From Podaxis mareebaensis (Eukaryota; Basidiomycota; Agaricomycetes; Agaricales; Agaricaceae): DNA of 64,000 nucleotides. The notes beneath the pieces are model-generated. The model was not told the origin of the DNA and did no database searches. It saw only the letters and a list, made by a program, of their open reading frames with translations. This document shows positions 23,565 to 33,973 of this stretch, piece by piece. The stretch's first letter is position 1. Each line of letters opens with the position of its first letter. The stretch lies in assembly GCA_018524725.1 (NCBI GenBank), contig JAEUWP010000259.1, positions 62,001-126,000 on the forward strand, read 5' to 3'. The position numbers and the translations under genes were made by a program.

Positions 23565-24109
23565 ATGCGGATTACAGTGTGCTCTCTCTGGCACTTGCTC
23601 AAGAACTAATTCACAAACGGAATTGAGTATATCCGATGTTACACCACTGGCCATGAGAACTACTGCTATTTGGTTTAGGGGCTTAATCTCGGCCCTCGCT
23701 TTTCATGGCTCGCTAACTATGGTCAACGTAAACACGGCCTGGCTTCCAACGCGTGTTAAAAGCGTCCAAAGCTTCCTTCAAGCCACTTTACCGATGACTC
23801 TATGGCATCGTTGGTAATTTGATAGATTTCAGGCATTTTCGTCACTGGTGCGCCGTGCCGCCGGCGCCGGGTGATCTCATCAAGGGCAATGACCTCTTTA
23901 CCGCTTTAGGCGTTGGCATGTGAATGGAGGAGCTGAAGAGTTCGAAAATTCCCCCACACCCAAACAAGGTTCTACGTTTCCCATCCATATTATTAACACA
24001 AGCTGCCTCCTTGAGCGGCCGGCGTTTGCGTTTCTCCCTTCTCGCTTGTAGGCACACCAGCAGCACACTTCCAGCGTTTGCTCGTAATTCACGTTTTGGA
24101 CCGTGCACG
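23565..24109. other. Intergenic region
   Basis: No gene recognised. Open frames on the minus strand at 24192-23842 overlap the next gene's first exon and look like shadows. Holds the terminator of the peptidase and the promoter of the hydrolase. Confidence 0.45.
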
Positions 24110-25491
24110 ATGTCGGAAACCTCGCCGTTGTTACCGAGGGCAATGCAGTACGGTCGTCCTTCGACGATCGAGAAAATCAAGATGTTTTTCACGCTCCTTC
24201 CGCTTCGTCAGTTCCCTCCGTATAACTTTACATCCGAACATATAGGAGACTGATTTCGAATCTTATTCTCCACAACACATAGCCATCGTCCTGATATGGA
24301 CTTTCCTCTTCAAATCAAGCAAGACGAAGGGCAAGAAGCGTGTTCTTTTCGACCGTGCGCTCAGATATCTCGTCACCTCGCTCAATATTAGGCAGCTCCA
24401 GCATTACGCGGGCACGACGAGGAGTACCTACAATGCGTGGTGCAGGAAGAACAAATTCGAGTCCAAGATCGAGGAGATTGGCGAAGGCGCAAACTTGCTT
24501 TGGATTGGTGAGCGGGGATTGGACAAGGTTATTATTTACTTGCATGGTGAGCGCGCACTCCATGTCGTCTCGACAAGTTTCTAACTATGTCCGGACGTCA
24601 TATGCCGATGTTCGCCATATTCCGATTCGGAATATCTATGAATGCGTCTATTAATATAAATGCCTCGGAACATAGGGGGTGGTTTCCTTCTCCCACCTCC
24701 CGACTTTAACTTCCAGTTCCTCAACCACGTTCGCACTGCTCTTAAGGAGCGTGGCGTCAGTGTCTCTGTTGTTGTGCTCGAGTACAGTAAGTCTGCAACT
24801 CCTACTCCGTCCGTCCCCAAATAGCTATCCTAATCAGTCTCGCTTCCAATTAGCCCTGGTACCAGAAGCCATTTTCCCCACGCCGCTCAAGCAGGCGGTG
24901 GCGGCCATCAATCACCTCATGAACCTCGGAGTTGACCCACAAAACATGCAATTCATTGGAGATTCTGCGGGCGCAAATTTGATTCTTCAGGTTCTTGGGC
25001 ATCTTTTACACCCTTTGGAGTCTGAGCGTGTGCCACCATTGTCCCTCCCTGCGCCCTTCAAGGGCGCATATCTGATGTCGCCTTGGGTCGACCTTTCAGA
25101 TATCTTCAAGACCCTTGACAGCGGTACCGAAACGGACTATTTTGATTCCGCCACGCTCAGATACTGGGGCTCGGAGGTGCTCCAACCGGTTCCTGCGAAA
25201 TACAGGGATTATATCGAGGCCAACAGTGCGGCGGATGATTGGTGGAAAGGAGTTGACGCGTTTGTTGATCGTGTGTTGATCACTGCAAGCCAAGGCGAAT
25301 GTTTGAAGAATGAGGTCATCCGATTCCAGTCCACGTTCGATAACTTCCATTCGCACGTCAAGTTAGTGTTACAGGACGAGGGTGTGCATAACGATCCCTT
25401 GAATGACTTCGCCGTTGGGAAGAAAGACGGGAAAATGACTCAGCTAATCATTGACTGGTTGACAGTAGGTTTTCAGGAACCTACCTCGTAA
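24110..25491 (+). CDS. Membrane-anchored alpha/beta hydrolase (HSL/Say1-like)
   Basis: Esterase of the hormone-sensitive-lipase family, similar in plan to fungal steryl acetyl hydrolases, which act at the ER membrane. Exons 24110-24206, 24283-24546, 24676-24786 and 24854-25491 give 369 aa in frame. One N-terminal transmembrane helix at about residues 25-42 is created by splicing exons 1 and 2 (FFTLLPLPIVLIWTF). Oxyanion-hole motif HGGGF at 120-124, nucleophile S195 in GDSAGAN, H336 in DEGVHNDP. The acidic triad member is probably E306 (SQGECL), where many relatives have Asp. MSPWVDLSD (232-240) is another family block. The substrate is not deducible; sterol esters or other lipid esters are reasonable candidates. 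Confidence 0.85.
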
Positions 25492-26745
25492 GCTCGTTGG
25501 TTGAGGGCAACTCTACCGGATCGGCGAAGGGAAGTTGACGGACACTTTTCCCCGTTATTCAGTTTTCTTGCATTTATTGACATCCCTTGTTGTAACATGG
25601 TCCTATGGCAGGACGATTTTGTCCTATATATGTATGTTTCTTATATGTTATGGACTTGACCCCAAGTTTTATAAATCAAACGGACCTCGCGATTCATATC
25701 GGGGTTGGCGCAGACTCGGGATCAAAACTTGATTGACGGACTCAATTAAGGATAGCTGCCATAATCTTATATATCGAATATGGAAGGTAAATGGTTCAAG
25801 TGCACCCAGCGTTATCGGAGATACGAACAGCACCTGAAACCCTTGGCGCTTGGTCAATTCTCCCATCAACAGAGCATCCCTATACGGGGTTTTGATCTGA
25901 GAAGCTTTAATTGTACCTCTCTTGAATAGCTTTGTGAATGTCCGCAGGCAAAGTCATCTCCGCGAGACCCTTGATAATGGTTGCTTTCCCAGCGTCTGCA
26001 GGACTGCTCAGCCAGTAACCTGTATTGACCTAAATCATGGTATTTCTAGGACGTGCAGTCTCGTTTCACGGTGGCAGCGTAGAAGTGGGACGCGAGCGGA
26101 AGAGTCAAATTCAATGCCAGATATGACGTATTTGGTGATCCATCGTAACGTTGGTAATTGTTAGTTGTGATTACTAGAAAAGCCCGCTGTTCACCTTTTC
26201 CCTTTGGCCTCGGGACGATCATACTCTATCATAACTATTGAATGTTTATAACAAAATCATGGGCATCATACAAGGACTCCTGACTACATTTTGAAGTGGA
26301 GAGTGAAGCACCCTTGGCATGGAGAAGTCAATCTAACACCCCAATTTGGCATTTCCGTGCAACCACCCTGTGAATGGGACTAAAGTACAGTTGGTGATGC
26401 GAGGGCTGTTGGCAATTAATTCATTTTCTTGTTCTCGAGGGTCGCCCACAGTGACGATATATGTTGAAGCCAAGGTTTTGATAAATTCGATTAGTGGTAT
26501 GAGCCGGAGGTTCCATGTAATGACTTCCACGTTCCGCAAGAGACACGGTGACTTGCAAACCTGTCGAACTAATGTTCACGTGCCCGGCCGCGAATCGCGA
26601 TGATGGTTCCGGGAAGCGCTGGTGAGGGCGCTTAGATTGACTGGCAGACGCGGGACCTTTGTTAATTGCTACTTTGTCTCATTGACGATCTCTTGAGCGC
26701 CGCAGTTTCATTTACCAGCTTCCTCCAGCTACCCATATCCACAAC
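25492..26745. other. Intergenic; nothing recognised
   Basis: AT-rich directly after the hydrolase stop. Short ORFs only (up to about 85 codons), none with family features. A pyrimidine-rich run before 26746 is the likely promoter end of the next gene. Confidence 0.45.
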
Positions 26746-27664
26746 ATGGGCAAGAATGTAACCATCGTCGGTGGCCACGGTAACGTACGTTCAAGGATAT
26801 ACTTGCCTCACGCATGGCAGTAATGCATAGACCCACCTCTACCAAATAGGTCTCCCTTCGCCTCGCACGTCTCCTCTCTCCAAAACACACTGTCACATCC
26901 ATAATCCGGAATCCCGAACACGCAGAGGATGTCAAATCCGCCGGGGCAACACCCCTCCTACTTTCCCTCGAAGACTCCTCTGTGTCCGACTTTGCGACCG
27001 CATTCGAAGGCCAGGATGTCGTGTACTTCTCCGCAGGCGCCGGCGGAAAAGGCGGTGAGGAACGCACCAAGAAGGTTGACTACGAAGGAGCATTGAAAGT
27101 TTTTGATGCACTTGAGCGTGTAGATGGCCGGACGAAGCCTAGGTTGATTTTGGTTTCGGCTATTGATGTTAGGGATCCGGAAAAGGTTCCTGAGCATTAT
27201 GTGAGTAGATATCTGGGATCAAGTAGAAGGACTATGCTGACCAGCGCTGTGGTTGTAGAATGAACAAGATATCGCAATGTCGAACCGTGTTCGCGGTGCT
27301 ATACCTGCATATATGAAATGGAAATACGAGGCGGACAAGAACCTCGCCAAGAGGACTGCGTTTAAGTGGACCATGTTGAGACCTGGAGGGCTCAATAATG
27401 AGCCCGGAACAGGTAAAGCATCCATCGGGAAGACACACCTTGTGCCCACCGTCTCCGTAAGTTCCCGACATCGCAGTATCTTGCAGTACGACTCATGACA
27501 TGGTCGATGCGTCGTAGAGGGATGACGTCGCGAAGGCCCTTGCACTTTTGGTCGACCGCGAAGACGCTGCGGGTCTTGGAATAGACATGGTTGGAGGAGA
27601 AGCACCGATTGAGGAAGGGCTTGATGCGTTCATTAGGAAGGGAGAAACAGACTTTCTGGGATGA
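26746..27664 (+). CDS. NmrA-like / atypical short-chain dehydrogenase
   Basis: NAD(P)-binding Rossmann-fold protein of 244 aa. Exons 26746-26784, 26850-27200, 27259-27456 and 27518-27664 join in frame. The dinucleotide-binding start is VTIVGGHGNVSLRLARLLS (residues 5-23), followed by VTSIIRNPEH and by RLILVSAIDVRD at strand 5. A YxxxK pair appears in AIPAYMKWKYEAD, then FKWTMLRPGGLNNEPGTG and the closing DMVGGEAPIEEGLDAF. Such proteins act as small dehydrogenases/reductases or redox-sensing regulators; the role here is unknown. The gene has been duplicated in tandem: a degraded copy starts about 150 bp downstream. Confidence 0.85.
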
Positions 27665-27799
27665 CATGATTATGGTCAGTGCCAAGTAATAAAGAGAAGT
27701 CTATTATGTAGTGAAGGAACATCACGTATTATGATTTAATATGCGAAGACGGCGGCCCTTGAGAATTGAAGTCCTCAGCATAAAGTCAGGGTTCAAAAA

Positions 27800-29110
27800 G
27801 AAATGGAAAGAGTAGCCGAGGATGATCGATGTTGCCTGCGCATGAAAATGTTGCATAGGTCTACCTTCATTAATCAGATCTCCCTTCGCCTCGCGCGTCT
27901 CTTTCCAATACACGCTGTTACCTATAACCCGGAATACAGAAGATGTCAAATCCGCCTGGGAAATGCCCCTCCTTTCCCTCAAAAACTCCTTCGTACGTGA
28001 CCACATTCAATGGCCAAGATGTCGTGTATTTCCCCACGGGAGCAGGTGGAAAGGGCGGTGAAGAACATATGAAGAAGGTTATCTACACCTCAGAGGAGTA
28101 ATGCCAACTATATTCCTAGTCGCTTAGAGCGGCCTCCAACCACTCCTGCCACCACAACCTCTTTTCCCTGCTTCGGAAGCAGGTTGACATGCCCCGGTTG
28201 CCATGAAACTGTCTCTCCTATGGCAAGGGGCGTTGTATCTAGTCCCCAAGGCTCCAGATGACATGCAGATCGTCTCATCCGTGGTGGAGGGCGACCCCCG
28301 TCGAAGTCTACGTCGTGGATGCTGGGAAGGGTGAAGAGAGGAAAAAAGAGCCTGGATGCGGAAAGATGATGCTAAGGGTCGTATTTGGTGCAGAGAGTGT
28401 CTGGTGAGTACCTACACAACCTGTTGCCTTGTCGTAATCTAATATTCTTCTTAAACGATGCTTGGTGTTGGAGGTTCACCACACGCATCACCCGCTTGAA
28501 CACCCCTGGGCCCAACTAGCCGGCCAAGACCCAAGAGCGTAATCGGGATGCAGAGCTCGAAGGGTGTTGGCAAAAGTTAACGGACGTTTTGGTGAGACAA
28601 AGTGTTCGATGCGCCTGAGCACGTATATGGACGGACGAAGCCTAGGTTGGTTTTGGATTCCACTACTGATGTTAGGGATCTGGAAAAGGTTCCTGAGCAT
28701 TATGTGAGTCCAGAGATATCGCGGTGTCGAACTGTGCTGGCAGTGCTATACCTGCATATATGAAGTCGAAATGCGAGGCGGACAAGAACCTCGCCAGGAA
28801 GACCACATTTGAGCGGACCATGTTGATGCTTGGAGGGCTTGGTAATGGGCCCGGAACAGGTAGATCATCGATCGGGGAGACACACCTTGCACCCGCAACC
28901 TCTGTAAGTCTGCGACATCGTGGTGTCCAGTACGACTCATGACGCGGTCAACACATCGTAGAGGGATGATGTCGCAAAGGTTCTCGCACTTTTGGTCAGC
29001 CAGACGCTGTTGGTCCTGGTATAGACATGGTTGGAGGAGGAACACCGGTTGAAGAAGCGCTTGATGCATTCATTAAGAGGTGAGAAACAGAGTTCCTGGG
29101 ATGACATGAC
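27800..29110 (+). pseudogene. Broken tandem copy of the NmrA-like gene
   Basis: Nucleotide resemblance to the intact gene at 26746-27664 is plain in two blocks: about 27860-28080 matches its exon 2 start, and about 28590-29105 matches the rest, including the introns. The copy lacks the ATG and glycine-rich first exon, carries several small deletions and frame changes, and is split by about 500 bp of unrelated sequence (28085-28590). No continuous reading frame remains. The conserved introns show that it arose by DNA duplication, not by retrotransposition. Confidence 0.85.
28085..28590. other. Foreign insert inside the NmrA-like pseudogene
   Basis: About 500 bp without counterpart in the intact copy. 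It contains a short readable stretch (VEVYVVDAGKGEERKK) followed by a GTGAGT donor-like site, so it could be a captured piece of another gene. I see no terminal inverted repeats or target duplication that would make it a transposon. Boundaries are approximate. Confidence 0.4.
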
Positions 29111-29630
29111 GTTCATCAGTGTCCAGTAATCAAGGGAAGCGTGCCGTGGGGTGAACGAAACACCTTGTATTGTAGTTAGTTTATGTTGTCGACCCTAACC
29201 CCTTCCGGTGAAATGTTATGGACTAAAACAAAGGCTGCGACCTTGTGATCAGCCTTATTTTTGGCAAGGGGTTGTAGTGATGTTGCGACCCTCGGGCCTC
29301 AGGCTTTGTTTCAACGTTGTGCAATTCCTAGAACAAAGTCACTATTGTATTGCTATTCAGAGCTTTCTGCCATAATGCGAATCACTTCTTCTGTGAACGG
29401 ACAAATCCAGTCTTCCCCTGTATCCAGTCTCGCTTCACTGCCCTTCACCGTTCAGCTCTCATGTCCGTCTCATCCTTGATGGAGTGCTCACAGCTTCACA
29501 ACCATCTTCCCACATACCCGCTTGAACCCCCACCAAAGAGCGGTCTGGGCACGTGTATGTAGGTATAGGTGCGACTTAAAAAAGAGTTGCAGGCTGTCGC
29601 ACATCATATAACTTCCTCCACTCTCTCGCC
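29111..29630. other. Intergenic; nothing recognised
   Basis: No gene read. The last 60 bp (CT-rich, with catatataac-like AT run around 29604) look like the promoter end of the ORF starting at 29631. Confidence 0.4.
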
Positions 29631-29870
29631 ATGAGCCCATTCACTCCGGCGAAGTGGTTTGGTTCTCTGAAACGCTCGTTCTCCAAGAGAAACTCTAAGA
29701 ACTCGGGTGGCCAACGAGTGTCTCACAAATCCCCTGAACGACGACATCATCAAAACAGTGTCAAGCACCTCATCAGTAAAAAGGCTCAGACCTGTCAAGG
29801 TCATACAAGTCAGGATAAGGACTACAAGTTATGTCCAAGCACTACCAGTCATGGCTTCTGTCAAATCTGA
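29631..29870 (+). CDS. Short basic ORF, possible 5' exon of the decayed NACHT gene
   Basis: Encodes 79 aa beginning MSPFTPAKWFGSLKRSFSKR, rich in Lys, Arg and Ser; no domain recognised. It is preceded by promoter-like sequence and lies directly upstream of the SINE-like and NACHT sequences on the same strand. An overlapping frame (29707-29982) is also open. It may be the first exon of the NACHT gene, cut off by the insertion, or a chance ORF. Confidence 0.3.
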   Translation: MSPFTPAKWFGSLKRSFSKRNSKNSGGQRVSHKSPERRHHQNSVKHLISKKAQTCQGHTSQDKDYKLCPSTTSHGFCQI

Positions 29871-29924
29871 ATGCATATATACCAAATGTTATATGAGCTT
29901 ACCATATCAGGAGATGAATACAAG

Positions 29925-29982
29925 GCAGTCCCATCATGTCCAAAGTATACCAGGTAGTCCCATCATGTCTGAAGTATACTAG
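29925..29982. repeat. Two-copy 29-bp tandem repeat
   Basis: Units at 29925-29953 and 29954-29982 differ at 4 positions. They share the core CCCATCATGTC and end in AGTATAC(C/T)AG. The repeat lies at the distal (3' on the minus strand) side of the tRNA-like sequence and may be its tail. Confidence 0.75.
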
Positions 29983-30020
29983 GCTTACCATCAGTTACAA
30001 CATCAAAATTTACTAAACAA

Positions 30021-30164
30021 GGTCTTGAACCTCCAACCTTCTGGAGATCTATCCCAACACACCTCCATTGAGTTTATGAGGTGCATTAGAATTGGCCAGA
30101 CCAGAACTTGAACCTGAAACCTCCTAGAAGTAGCCAGACAATTATCCAGTTGAGCTATCAGGCC
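30021..30164 (-). mobile_element. tRNA-derived SINE-like sequence
   Basis: On the minus strand, 30164-30094 resembles a degenerate tRNA of 71 nt. The ends GGCCTGA and TCTGGCC pair at 6 of 7 positions. An A box TAGCTCAACTGG (30157-30146) and a B box GGTTCAAGTTC (30114-30104) are spaced as in a tRNA. A second B-box-like GGTTCAAGACC lies at 30031-30021. The D- and anticodon stems pair poorly, so it is not a working tRNA gene. RNA polymerase III promoter boxes followed by unrelated AT-rich sequence are the hallmark of a SINE. The full element probably runs from about 30300 down to about 29900; target-site duplications were not found. Confidence 0.45.
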
Positions 30165-30820
30165 TTACTGGGCTTTGTGTTATTATAATATATAGCCCAC
30201 TACCTGCTTTGTCTCATTAGAAGGAGAGGTCAGTTCTAAGTCCTTGTAAGTCCTTTTTCAATACACAAAGGCACCTCCCTTGCACTTCAAAATATTTAAT
30301 TCCAGCCCCTCAAGAATGATAAGGTCATCAAAAAGATACCTAAATGATGGTAAGGTGCTTACAATGATGGGTCTATGATGGTCATGCATTGATAATGATG
30401 GTTTAATATATCATTGTTCCACAGATGATAGTAACATGCTGGTCATCTCACCAACATACTTTTACCCAGTTAGGCAGTATCTCACAAGGATGTTTTTTAT
30501 CTGGTAATTTCAGTACATGAATTCATTTGCTTGGCATTCTCAGAGCCAACATTTTCTAAGTATTTAATATGCACAAAATGATGTTAGAGTTTCTTAAGGT
30601 CTCCAAGTCAATAACATCTTTTGGATGTTTTGCTGATGCTGGATGCACCAACAGCTCCATTGGACGCTCGCGAGGATGGTTTTTCACCTGGTACGTGGCT
30701 TCTGTAATATGGTAGCTAGCCCACAAACTCAACCCCCTGATCGTTAAGAACAAGCGACTACATCGATATCCACTTCCTCTCAAAAGGGCAACACCGGTCT
30801 GTACTATTACTTCTGTAACC
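30165..30820. other. AT-rich, low-complexity region
   Basis: Contains repeated ATGATGG-type words (about 30340-30430) and no readable gene. Composition differs from the flanking genes and fits old transposon or SINE debris between the short ORF and the NACHT gene. Confidence 0.4.
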
Positions 30821-33213
30821 TTGAAAATGCTGACCCCATGCTTTGTTGGAACAGGAATAGAGGGACTAAAGCAGTTCGATAGAGTCAATACTGGTCCACA
30901 AGGGTTCTTCAGCAATTCCCACCACCTGGTCTTTAACCACCCAGTCATGTACAACATAAATGAGACGAAAGAACAAGGTATGAGAATGCTCCGCGATCGT
31001 ACGACACTTCCTAATACCACCACCAGTGCTGCCTTGGCTGGCCAGGTCCGCCATGTCTGGTGCCGAGTTCGACTCTTCCATCCGTGACCCTCCTCCTCAT
31101 TGTCACCCTGGCACCCGAGTTACAATTCTGGAGACAGTTCGCCACTGGATCAGTGATGCCTAGTGCACCACTCAGCTACTGTGGTTGAATGGTCCCGCTG
31201 GTGTCAGGAAATCTGCCATCATTCAGACCCTCGCAGAGGAGCTGTCGTCATCGGCAGAACTAGGTGCAACGCTATTTTTCTCCAGACCGAACAAATGCGA
31301 TAAGCCGGCTCTGGTCTTTCCTACGATTGCTTATCAACTGGCCGTCAAGATTCCGCCTTACAGAGATTACCTCAGGCAAAAGATGATTGATGACCCGAGA
31401 TTGTTGGAGAAGGGCATAATGTACCAATTCAGTCTTCTCATCGTCGAGCCGTTTGCCAGTCCTGGGTTGGTTCTGAGGGGGAGTCAGTCCCAGTGGACGA
31501 TCTTGTTAGATGGTCTAGATGAATGCGACGGAGAAGAGGCGCAAGTTCTCATCGTCAAGCTCATTAGTCGTTTTTCGGCGCAACATCCAACAGCACCCCT
31601 TGTTTGGGTTATTGCCAGCCGACCCGAAGCCCACCTCAACGTCGTGTTCGAATCTGGTGAAGTTCGCGATACCTATTGGACGCTCACTGTTCCCACGAAC
31701 ACTGATGAGGCATGCCGCGATGTTGAACAGTTCTTACGGGCCAAGTTCAAGGAAGTGGGTCAAAAATACAGGGACCTCATACCGGTCAGTGCACCTTGGC
31801 CCATGGAACGTGATCTAGTCAGGATTTTCAAGGCGGCTTCGGGACTCTTCGTCTTTGCTTCAACGTTGATTCGTTTTGTCGATGACCCACACGTCTGCGA
31901 TCCCATCTCCCAATTAGCTGCCATCGTCTCCCTCGCCGAAGACGTGCGAACAGATCCGCTCTCTATTCTTCACATGTTCTACACCAGGATTCTTGATAAT
32001 GTGCCTAAGAGCATGTTGCCGATTTTAAAACTGCTGTTGGGTTGGACTATGACAGGAACTTCATTCGTTCTCGATGGAGATGATAGTGACTATCGTGATC
32101 CACTTCTTCTTGTCTCCAGCGCCACTGCGTTTGGCCTCCAGCAGCACACTGTCTATGCAGCTCTGCGGAAGCTTCATTCAGTGATCAAAGTACCGGCACC
32201 GGAGGAGTCGGGATTCCGAGACATTCGATTTTACCACGCCTCATTCGCCGATTACCTACGTGACCCATCGAAGTCAGGAGATTATGCAATTGACTTTGAC
32301 TACGTCAGGACGAAGATATGGTGGGGCTATTCTGCAATGTTGCCAGAAGATACATCTTGTGAGATTTCGTATTCACACTCGCTATTCAGTTTGACTGAAT
32401 CAGGAGATCAAGACACCACCCCTCGCCCTCCACTCAAGCTGGCCTGGGATTTGGGAAGTTACCCGACTGACAATATCCTAGATCACTTGTGGGATTGGGT
32501 TATTTTTTGGTTTATCCATTATCTTATGCCCAGATGTCTCATTGGACAATTGTACCCGCAGCACTGCCATTTCCAGGTGACCCTAACTACTACAGAGCTC
32601 CTCGGTGCCTTTGAGAGGATTGACTTTAGTCGGCTATTCCTCCGGTGTGATCATGTGAGCCGCTTCATTAGCCTGCTCAACTTTTCTGAATGGCTAATGC
32701 ATGATGTAAGTTCTATTGATCTCTGAATCTCGACTGCTTGCTGACATACACCTTGCGCAGGCTCCTCCGACACTTACTCAACCGGGTCTAGTGAGAGTGG
32801 TTCCTTTTGGAGACCTGGACTTCACTCGCATCTCGGAGAACAAGATAGCTGTTGAAGTGAGATGGATGTATAGTGAAACACCAGAAGCGCAGGCAGCGAG
32901 TGCTATTGACCTAGAAAATTCCCAGTTCGTCGGCTATACCGATGCACCTCTCAAGGTACGCTTCTTGTCCCTATTCTCGCCGACGCGGTATCACGGAACT
33001 AAAACTCATCGGACTGGATAGTCCCTCCACGAGAGCTGGCTTACACGGGTCGGAGCAATTAAGCAACTACTTCCCAAACTGAACAAGCTTCGTGACGAAA
33101 CACCCACCCTATGTGCTTTGATCGTTGGGAAAGGACCAAGGAGTGGTGTGTTTATATATGATAGGCCTAATTCCCTGGAGGCAGGTACATGGTATTATCT
33201 ACCATACTGTTAA
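30821..33213 (+). pseudogene. Decayed NACHT (STAND/NLR-like) NTPase gene
   Basis: Fungal NLR-type proteins carry a NACHT ATPase that switches after sensing non-self or stress. The start block GPQGFFSNSHHLVFNHPVMY and GMRMLRDRT is the linker usually found before the NACHT domain in mushroom proteins. The expected CHPGTRVTILETVRHWISDA follows in another frame, so a frame change lies near 31040-31075. A TAG at 31161-31163 then interrupts it. Walker A reads NGPAGVRKSAI, with Arg (31206-31208) in place of the conserved Gly before Lys. Walker B is intact (WTILLDGLDECDG, about 31501-31540). From 31185 to 32705 the frame is open (over 500 codons), then exons at about 32761-32955 and 33021-33213 end in YLPYC-stop. 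No WD40, ankyrin or TPR repeats follow. The long open frame suggests recent decay, or an unrecognised start at 31185 yielding a truncated protein. Confidence 0.8.
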
Positions 33214-33973
33214 TGCAACAACTCCAGACTCCAAGTCATTGGAAACGTCGTGCAAGAGAGTAGTCATTTAGTCCTTTCCTATAAGTTTCGTTGCACTTCA
33301 TTGTGGCTCATGTGACCGCGTCCTGGTTGTAGTCTGTCTCGAATTTCCGCCTTCCCAGACCTTGTGAGTGCTGCAAGCGTTGGTGAGGGCAAGCGTGTCG
33401 CACTTGTCACCCAGAATGCATTTGACAATAGTCAGAAGAAGAGAAAGATGTGGCAAAACGCTGATGCCAGTCTCGAACATATTCCTGAACCTTAAACAGA
33501 GACCCGGGACAATTACAATTTAGCTGATATACGATACAATATGTAGATAACCAAAAAGGGACATAGCGGTAAAGGTAAAAAGGGGTAAAATGACTCGCTA
33601 CTCACAACTCGTGACAATCAATGCCAAAGAAGACGGCAAAATAGAAGGTAAGGAATGAAGGAAGAATGTTCATAGAATAAAAATACCATCATACAAGCAC
33701 AAGAGCACTAATAGCGGAGCAAACGAATGATTAGTCGTACTGCATCGCTTCCACGAACAGCAAGTGGAATTTGTGTGCGCACGAGTAGCAGCGATAACAT
33801 AAACGAGAAGCGGTGCCAAGTAGGGGGGTTGATCGGAAAATTATGAGATAGGGGAGGTTGGAACGAAGTGAAGGCGAGCATAGCAGAACGCAAATGCATA
33901 GAGGTGAATCCATAGTTGCGTTGTGAGTGATGAAAGGGTCCAATAATGAGCGGAAGGCAGTGTGATCAGACGC
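33214..33973. other. Convergent intergenic region
   Basis: Lies between the 3' ends of the NACHT pseudogene (+) and the Hpc2-like gene (-). Contains A-rich runs and short ORFs without family features; nothing else is seen. Confidence 0.45.

Noticed and set aside
15761..25491. Secondary-metabolite cluster formed by the adenylating enzyme, hydrolase and peptidase
   Set aside because: Tdp1 and a conserved housekeeping peptidase lie between them, and no other tailoring, transport or regulator genes are present.
30094..30164. A functional tRNA gene
   Set aside because: D- and anticodon stems do not pair well; treated as a tRNA-derived repeat.
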